DNA from: Bdellovibrionaceae bacterium UBA5009
GTDB lineage: Bacteria > Bdellovibrionota > Bdellovibrionia > Bdellovibrionales > Bdellovibrionaceae
Length of the DNA stretch: 7,323 bases
NCBI GenBank assembly: GCA_002396665.1
Contig: DGYJ01000117.1
Span: 8,187-15,509 of the forward strand
Direction of reading: 5' to 3'
Shown: piece after piece, positions 1-4,788 of the stretch
Numbering within the stretch: the first letter of the stretch is position 1
How the letters are laid out: every line of letters starts with the position of its first letter
Notes under the pieces: model-generated
What the model was told of the DNA's origin: nothing
The model's database searches: none
The model's input: the letters and a program-made list of their open reading frames with translations, nothing else
Position numbers and translations under genes: made by a program

Positions 1-2
1 CC

Positions 3-1004
3 TATGAAAGCCGTAGCCCCTGGTGGTCCCAAGTAACAGCCCATCTGAAAAAGGAATTGATCACCACTGAAGCCAAACAAATTTTTGAATGCTATCACAC
101 GTCCCTTGAAAAACGCCTTCGGTGCTATTCTGAACTTCCGCCCAGCTTTCGCCTGATGAATGACGAACATCCTGATTTGACCTGGGATAAATACGATGAT
201 CAAGAGTGGATCTCTTGGTACAACGAAAACCCACCAAGTCTTCAGATCCAAAATTTGATTTCTGATTTGCTTCGCGAAAGAAATCAAAAAGGATATATTC
301 GTTGGATGAAAAATCGTGGGGCAGATCCAAATAGCAACTCATTATGGCCCCTGCATAACCCCAACGACATCTGGATAAGCAATGAAAATTCAACACGCTT
401 TGAAATCAGATCCAACACAGGATTGTCACCAGGACTATTTTTAGATCAACGTCGAAATCGAAAATGGGTTTTAGAAAATTCAAAAGATAAAGAGGTCTTA
501 AATTTATTTAGCTACACCTGTGGATTTAGCGTTTGCACTGCCCTGGGACAGGCCAAAGCTGTGGTCAGTAATGATGTCAGCACGCAATTTTTAGACTGGG
601 GAAAAAAGAATTTTGAATTGAATCAATTGGACCCCAAAAAATATGAATTTTTTAAGCAAGATGTTTTCTTGTTCCTTAAAGGGACACAAAAACGACAGCG
701 TCTATTTGATTTAATCATTGCAGATCCCCCCTCTTTTGGAAGAAGTGATCGTGGCGTCTTTCAATTTAAAAAAGATTGGTCCCCTTTACTGGATCATATT
801 CTTTCAATTCTAAAACCAAATGGACAAATTCTTTTCAGCTGCAACTATGAAGGTTGGGACTCTGAAGATTTTCATAAAAATATCCAACTGTGGTCCATCA
901 AAAATAAATGTTCGTTAAAGCCACTTCCACTGCCAGACTTAGATTATGAATTTTCAACAGTTCATAGAAAAATGAAGTGCCTCTTGATTCAAAAAAAGAA
1001 TTAG
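3..1004 (+). CDS. Class I SAM-dependent methyltransferase, RlmI/RlmK-like (5' end open at window edge)
   Basis: This is probably an RNA (rRNA) methyltransferase of the RlmI/RlmK-like group, using S-adenosylmethionine in the cytoplasm; the target base cannot be read from sequence. Numbering from the TTG at 57, the visible marks are GLFLDQRRNR at 126-135, SAM motif I NLFSYTCGFSV at 149-159, the acidic motif SNDVS at 171-175, motif IV IIADPPSF at 220-227 and LKPNGQILFSCN at 252-263. The DPPSF and FLDQR motifs are typical of this group. The start is unresolved. TTG 57 has a purine-rich AAGGA only one base upstream, which is poor spacing, and the frame is open back to base 3, encoding the plausible peptide YESRSPWWSQVTAHLKKEL. 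I therefore annotate it as partial at the 5' side. No PUA domain is visible. Family assignment is confident; substrate is not. Confidence 0.85.
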   Translation, partial: YESRSPWWSQVTAHLKKELITTEAKQIFECYHTSLEKRLRCYSELPPSFRLMNDEHPDLTWDKYDDQEWISWYNENPPSLQIQNLISDLLRERNQKGYIRWMKNRGADPNSNSLWPLHNPNDIWISNENSTRFEIRSNTGLSPGLFLDQRRNRKWVLENSKDKEVLNLFSYTCGFSVCTALGQAKAVVSNDVSTQFLDWGKKNFELNQLDPKKYEFFKQDVFLFLKGTQKRQRLFDLIIADPPSFGRSDRGVFQFKKDWSPLLDHILSILKPNGQILFSCNYEGWDSEDFHKNIQLWSIKNKCSLKPLPLPDLDYEFSTVHRKMKCLLIQKKN

Positions 1005-1026
1005 AATGAACACTTGTGCTACTTAT

Positions 1027-1073
1027 TCAGTTCCGACAATCTACTGTCGCAATATCTGAGACTTATTTTTTCT
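1027..1073 (+). terminator. Possible intrinsic terminator after the methyltransferase gene
   Basis: The 58 bp between the converging methyltransferase and queF genes holds an interrupted hairpin. The inner stem is CGACA (1034-1038) pairing with TGTCG (1045-1049). The outer stem is TCAG (1027-1030) pairing with CTGA (1056-1059), with an internal loop between the two. A T-rich tract, TTATTTTTT, follows at 1063-1071 and overlaps the queF stop codon and its terminal lysine codons. The stem is short and broken, so this is weak evidence. On the minus strand no T-tract follows the hairpin, so it would not serve queF well. Confidence 0.35.
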
Positions 1074-1494
1074 TCCGATGTTCAGCGGTAATAAGGGTGT
1101 GAATATTCCCACGCACAGTAAAGTCACCGACCACAGAAATTTCATGGGGATCCAGTAAATCAATCATATCCTGAATAATCACATTGGTCACATCTTCATG
1201 GAAGACATGCTTGTCGCGAAAGGAATTAATATAGAGCTTTAAAGACTTCAACTCGACACAGTATTGATCAGGAATATATTTAATTCGAATTGTGGCAAAG
1301 TCAGGAAACCCACTGCGTGGGCAAAGACAAGTAAACTCTGGGCAAGTGAATTCGATGGTGTATTTACGAACTGTGGTTCTGTTTTCAAAACGTTCCAGCT
1401 GATTTTCCTCAATAGCCTTTGTGCCATATAGTTTTTGCTTGGGCTGATGGGGTAAAGTTGATTTTTCTTTTTTAGATTTTGTTTTTTGCTTCAC
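1063..1494 (-). CDS. queF: NADPH-dependent 7-cyano-7-deazaguanine reductase QueF (type I, unimodular)
   Basis: QueF reduces the nitrile of preQ0 to the aminomethyl group of preQ1 with two NADPH, the last free-base step before insertion into tRNA on the way to queuosine at position 34. Numbering from the GTG start (143 aa), the catalytic Cys is C58 and its partner Asp is D65, in CLCPRSGFPDF. The QueF motif ELKSLKLY is at 81-88, and H99/E100 of FHED are the conserved substrate-binding residues. Spacing matches the Bacillus subtilis type exactly (Cys55/Asp62/Glu97 pattern). I chose GTG at 1492-1494 because AGAGGA lies 4 nt upstream. The longer TTG reading from 1518 (151 aa) has no visible ribosome binding site. 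The first ~15 residues are a lysine-rich extension outside the fold. It is last in the minus-strand unit, 38 bp after trmH. Confidence 0.95.
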   Translation of the reverse strand: MKQKTKSKKEKSTLPHQPKQKLYGTKAIEENQLERFENRTTVRKYTIEFTCPEFTCLCPRSGFPDFATIRIKYIPDQYCVELKSLKLYINSFRDKHVFHEDVTNVIIQDMIDLLDPHEISVVGDFTVRGNIHTLITAEHRKKK

Positions 1495-1498
1495 AGTG

Positions 1499-1504
1499 TC
1501 CTCT
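1499..1504 (-). promoter_or_regulatory. Ribosome binding site deciding the queF start
   Basis: On the minus strand AGAGGA stands 4 nt before a GTG codon (1492-1494). The upstream in-frame TTG at 1516-1518 is preceded only by AT-rich sequence with no Shine-Dalgarno match. This favours the GTG start and a 143-residue QueF. Confidence 0.7.
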
Positions 1505-1532
1505 ATTTTTAAGTTCAATTTAAGAGTTTGAT

Positions 1533-2258
1533 TTAAGAATTTAATTTATTTCTTTCAAAAAGTTCTTTCAGAGTATCCTTGGCAGAATCCAAACTGCGCA
1601 TGCAGTAATGGGCCTGCAAAATCTTTTTTTGCTCTTCATTCAAATCTGAAATATTTTTTCTGCTTTTTAATAATTCTTTTTGGATATGGTACAAACCCAA
1701 GGCCCCGGCCACAGAAATATTAAAACTTTGTACAAAGCCGTTCATGGGTATAAACACCCTCTCGTCGGCGGCATCGATCATTTCACGACTGGCCCCTTCT
1801 TTTTCATTGCCAAGAACAAAGGCACAGGGCTGACTAAAATCAACTTCGTCAATGGGGCGACCACCTTCCAGGGTGGTCACACACAAACGAATTTTATTTT
1901 TCTTAAAGTGCTCAATCGCATCAGATGATTTTTTCCATTTGCGAACTTCGACCCACTTATCAGAACCCTGGGTCACACGATTTGCTTCTTTAAATTTTTC
2001 TTGGGTTTCAATCACATGAAAATTCACAAATCCAAGGGCTTCGGCTGTTCGCATGACCGCACTAATATTTCCACGGTCATAGATACTCTCTAGAACCACG
2101 GCCACATCATAAATTCGACCATTGGCAATTTTTTGAATTTTTTCCCAGCGGGAATCCGTCAATACCGGGGCAATGTGCTTCAATACAAGATCATAATGAA
2201 CATTTAAATGTTCATTGACCTTAAGTTCCGGCAAAAGATCAAACTGCTTTGAACTCAT
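1533..2258 (-). CDS. trmH: SpoU/TrmH-family tRNA (guanosine-2'-O)-methyltransferase
   Basis: This is a SPOUT-class methyltransferase that places a 2'-O-methyl group on RNA ribose from SAM; the best match is TrmH, which makes Gm18 in the tRNA D-loop. The 241 aa carry all three SpoU motifs. Motif 1 is NISAVMRTAEALGF at 64-77 with catalytic-type Arg70, motif 2 is FVLGNEKEGAS at 147-157, and motif 3 is IPMNGFVQSFNISV at 170-183, forming the trefoil knot and SAM pocket. The TQGSDKWV segment (96-103) resembles the TSGGSHKWV region of Thermus TrmH and separates it from RlmB and TrmL. The tail after 193 (LNEEQKKIL and on) resembles the C-terminal extension of TrmH. Its ATG shares one base with the stop of the upstream gene (TAATG) and lacks a good ribosome binding site, so translation is probably coupled. 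The Gm18 specificity is inferred. Confidence 0.88.
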   Translation of the reverse strand: MSSKQFDLLPELKVNEHLNVHYDLVLKHIAPVLTDSRWEKIQKIANGRIYDVAVVLESIYDRGNISAVMRTAEALGFVNFHVIETQEKFKEANRVTQGSDKWVEVRKWKKSSDAIEHFKKNKIRLCVTTLEGGRPIDEVDFSQPCAFVLGNEKEGASREMIDAADERVFIPMNGFVQSFNISVAGALGLYHIQKELLKSRKNISDLNEEQKKILQAHYCMRSLDSAKDTLKELFERNKLNS

Positions 2259-3472
2259 TATTTTAAAATCATTTCCGGTGATTTAATTAAATCACGGGTG
2301 ATATTTTTTTGATGGGCCTCAAGGGTTCCACCACCAATTTCAAGAAGCTTCGCATCTCTCCAAAGGCGTTCGACAACATACTCGCCCACATAGCCGTAAC
2401 CACCAAGAACTTGAATTGCGCGGTCAGCGACGTTCTTAGCCATGGTTGTCGCCACCAATTTGACACCGTCAGAATCCAAGCGGTTTCCTTCTTTCGTAAG
2501 GTCTAACTTCAAGGCTGTATCATAGACGTAGGCCCGTGCGGCTTTGTATTCAGCATAGGATTCACCAATATGTCTTTGCATCTGACCAAAAAAGCTCAGT
2601 GGTTTTCCAAAGGCTTCGCGCTCTGTCGCATATTTATTCATGATCTCTAAAGACCTGCGTGCAATGCCCAAGCTCATAGCCGCCAGTGTCAGGCGCTCGA
2701 GCTCTAGATTTTTCATCATATGCAACATCGAATCGCCTTCAGCACCAATCAAACGACCAGCAGGGACTTCGCAATTTTCAAAAACAAGTTCTGCAGTATT
2801 TGAACCACGCATTCCCAATTTGTCTTTGATTTTTTGGCCCACATAAAATCCCTTATCTCCTTTTTCAACAATAAAAGTAGAGACCTGGGCCCGGCCATTT
2901 TTTTCACCGGATTTTGCATAAACAAGGACCACATCACAGGGTGTTTTGTTTTCATCCACTGTTCCATTGGTGATCCACATCTTGCGACCATTTAAAATAT
3001 ATTTATCGTCTTTTTTTTCTGCCGTTGAAGACATTCCAAGAACGTCTGTGCCCACCGACGGTTCAGACATGGCCATGGCGCCGATAGAAGCTCCGCTACT
3101 AAGTCCTGGCAGATATTTCTTTTTTTGTTCTTCACTGCCATTCATGGCCAAGTTATTGACCATCAACATCGAGTGGGCCAGGTAGGCCAAACAAAAACCA
3201 GGGTCCGAGGCCGACATCTCTTCATGAACTAAAACCGCAGCAGTGGCATCCATCCCCGCGCCACCGTAGGCTTCTGGAACAGTAATCCCCAAAAGTCCCA
3301 ATTCACCGACTTTGTTAAAAAGGGGCAAATTAAACATCTCTTTGCGGTCAAATTCATGGGCCTGGGGTTCAATTTCAGTCTGGGTGAATGAGCGCAGCGT
3401 TTCGCGCAGCATTTTATGCTCTTCTGTCGGATTATAGATATCGATTTGTTTGTAATTCGGCATTTGACTCAT
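2258..3472 (-). CDS. Acyl-CoA dehydrogenase, isovaleryl-CoA dehydrogenase-like
   Basis: This is an FAD flavoenzyme that makes the alpha,beta double bond of an acyl-CoA and passes electrons to electron-transfer flavoprotein. The 404 aa cover the N-terminal helical domain (about 16-125), the beta domain with signature AMSEPSVGTD (134-143) and KLGMRGSNTAEL (218-229), and the C-terminal FAD-binding helical domain with REAFGKPL (285-292), QVLGGYGY (354-361) and RDAKLLEIGGGT (372-383). The usual medium-chain catalytic Glu position near the C-terminus is Gly (IGGGT). A Glu in helix G (LELER, E259) fits the catalytic base of isovaleryl-CoA dehydrogenase, which suggests a branched-chain substrate such as isovaleryl-CoA from leucine. 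The ATG at 3470-3472 is chosen because AGGAG lies 5 nt upstream; a TTG at 3532 would add 20 unrelated residues. It is first in the unit with trmH and queF. Confidence 0.92.
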   Translation of the reverse strand: MSQMPNYKQIDIYNPTEEHKMLRETLRSFTQTEIEPQAHEFDRKEMFNLPLFNKVGELGLLGITVPEAYGGAGMDATAAVLVHEEMSASDPGFCLAYLAHSMLMVNNLAMNGSEEQKKKYLPGLSSGASIGAMAMSEPSVGTDVLGMSSTAEKKDDKYILNGRKMWITNGTVDENKTPCDVVLVYAKSGEKNGRAQVSTFIVEKGDKGFYVGQKIKDKLGMRGSNTAELVFENCEVPAGRLIGAEGDSMLHMMKNLELERLTLAAMSLGIARRSLEIMNKYATEREAFGKPLSFFGQMQRHIGESYAEYKAARAYVYDTALKLDLTKEGNRLDSDGVKLVATTMAKNVADRAIQVLGGYGYVGEYVVERLWRDAKLLEIGGGTLEAHQKNITRDLIKSPEMILK

Positions 3473-3548
3473 ATTCACTCCTATGGACACTTGAAGTTTG
3501 AACTTGTAACATAGAAAATCTTTGAATGCCAAGTTTGGAGCATGAAAA
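3473..3548. promoter_or_regulatory. Divergent promoter region between acyl-CoA dehydrogenase and cinA-like genes
   Basis: These 76 bp separate two genes that point away from each other, so both promoters must lie here or reach into the coding ends. I find no clear -35/-10 pair. On the minus strand TTGGCA (3527-3532) is the best -35-like hexamer but has no well-spaced -10. A short inverted repeat, AAGTT-TG-AACTT (3494-3505), sits near the middle and could be an operator half-site pair. GGAG at 3537-3540, 8 nt before the ATG at 3549, is the likely ribosome binding site of the plus-strand gene. Confidence 0.45.
3478..3482 (-). promoter_or_regulatory. Ribosome binding site deciding the acyl-CoA dehydrogenase start
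   Basis: AGGAG on the minus strand lies 5 nt before the ATG at 3470-3472. The longer in-frame TTG at 3530-3532 has no such site, and its extra residues do not belong to the acyl-CoA dehydrogenase fold. Confidence 0.75.
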
Positions 3549-4781
3549 ATGATAAAAACAGAGCCTAAAACGCCCCCATTGCCGATGATTCCAACCGCAA
3601 GTGTTTTGGGTGTGGGGACCGAGCTGACGAGCGGTCAAATCACCAACAAAAATGGCTCGTGGATTTCTAAAAAATTGCGAGAATCAGGGCTTAAAACAAA
3701 TACTCATATTGTCGTCCCAGACGAAAGAACATTGATTTTACAGGCCTTGGATTTTTGCGCCCTTCAAAGTCATATCATTTTTGTAACAGGTGGACTTGGA
3801 CCCACATCTGACGACTTCACCCGGGACTTAATCTGCCAGTGGACAGGATTAAAAACTTTTTTTGATGATCCATCATGGAAAAAAGTCGTTGAACGCTTAA
3901 GCTCTCGCGGTTTCGCCGTTCAAGATTTTCAAAAACAACAATGCTATTTCCCCGACGGCGTCCAAGTCCTTGAAAATCAACATGGCACAGCCAATGGTTT
4001 TTACTTGTATGCGAAAGAAAAACATTTTTTTGTTTTACCAGGCCCCCCTCGCGAAATTGAATCCATTTGGAATGACCACATCGAAAATTGGCTGCAACAA
4101 AATACAAAACACATTGACCCCCTGGTCACAAAATCCTGGGACACCATCGGCGAAGGTGAAAGTGAAATCGCACGCCGAACAGAACTTGCAAGCCAAGGCG
4201 TCAACCCCACCCCTGATTTCGAGAAAACAAATTCCCAGCAAGCCCCGCAAATTTTAGAAATTGGCTACCGAGTCCACTTGCCCTATGTAGAAGTGAAGGC
4301 CACATTCCACAAATCAGATCAAAGCCGCGTGAGCTCTTACCTTGAAAAAATTGATGAAACCCTTAAAGACGTCACCGTTCTTAGAAACTCTGAAGACATT
4401 GCAGAATTATTTTGCCAACGACTTTTGGACTATGAAAAAGTTTACATTCAAGATGAAGCCACGGATGGGTTTTTAACCCATCGAATTCAAAACCATTGGA
4501 AAAGCTTGCTTGCAAAAACAGAAATTCATTTTTCAAATAAAATCACAAATTTAAAAATCACCGACCTGCAATCTAAAGTCAGCAAAGTCGCCTGCTTACA
4601 ACTTAAAAAAGTATCAGACTTTGAAGCAGAATCTCTGCTTTTAATTTCCCTGGCAGGAACTGATCAAAAAATTGGTTTGAATCGAAAAATTCAATCACCA
4701 TATAAAACAGCAAATATGATTGAAAGATCGAAACAAATGTTTACAGAGCTTGCATTGATCGAGTGGATGAAAAGCCTTTAA
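3549..4781 (+). CDS. CinA-family protein: molybdopterin-binding-type N-terminal domain with degenerate C-terminal domain
   Basis: CinA-type proteins couple an N-terminal domain (COG1058, MoCF-biosynthesis fold, ADP-ribose or nucleotide pyrophosphatase activity) to a C-terminal NMN deamidase (PncC) domain in pyridine nucleotide salvage. Here 410 aa match the usual two-domain length. The N-terminal domain is clear: GVGTELTSGQITNKNGSWIS (21-40), VTGGLGPTSDDFTRD (79-93), GTANGF (146-151) and VLPGPPREIESIW (162-174). The region from about 281 to the end still fits a CinA C-terminal domain by position, but the motif that should read like AESCTGG is DEATDGF (302-308), losing the catalytic Ser. The later glycine-rich motif is reduced to SLAGTDQKIG (367-376). 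The deamidase half is therefore probably inactive. The ATG has GGAG 8 nt upstream. Its stop is one base from the convergent nrdJ stop. I withhold the symbol because of the decayed half. Confidence 0.87.
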   Translation: MIKTEPKTPPLPMIPTASVLGVGTELTSGQITNKNGSWISKKLRESGLKTNTHIVVPDERTLILQALDFCALQSHIIFVTGGLGPTSDDFTRDLICQWTGLKTFFDDPSWKKVVERLSSRGFAVQDFQKQQCYFPDGVQVLENQHGTANGFYLYAKEKHFFVLPGPPREIESIWNDHIENWLQQNTKHIDPLVTKSWDTIGEGESEIARRTELASQGVNPTPDFEKTNSQQAPQILEIGYRVHLPYVEVKATFHKSDQSRVSSYLEKIDETLKDVTVLRNSEDIAELFCQRLLDYEKVYIQDEATDGFLTHRIQNHWKSLLAKTEIHFSNKITNLKITDLQSKVSKVACLQLKKVSDFEAESLLLISLAGTDQKIGLNRKIQSPYKTANMIERSKQMFTELALIEWMKSL

Positions 4782-4788
4782 CTTAGGC
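4774..4788 (-). terminator. Weak hairpin at the cinA-like/nrdJ junction
   Basis: On the minus strand GCCT-AAGTTAA-AGGC is followed directly by TTTT, spanning the nrdJ stop codon. The stem is only 4 bp, so it is a poor intrinsic terminator. It is listed because the two convergent genes leave a single intergenic base and no other candidate is visible. The plus-strand reading has no T-tract after the hairpin. Confidence 0.2.

Noticed and set aside
4..36. Reading MKAVAPGGPK followed by a stop at 34-36, as the end of an upstream gene
   Set aside because: It is too short to judge and competes with the open methyltransferase frame, which gives a more continuous protein. It cannot be decided without upstream sequence.
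61..396. A 111-codon minus-strand frame opposite the methyltransferase
   Set aside because: It is antisense to conserved methyltransferase coding sequence and has no domain resemblance.
3817..4257. Several 70-96-codon frames overlapping the cinA-like gene on both strands
   Set aside because: They are out-of-frame shadows of a conserved coding region with low-complexity, non-protein-like composition.
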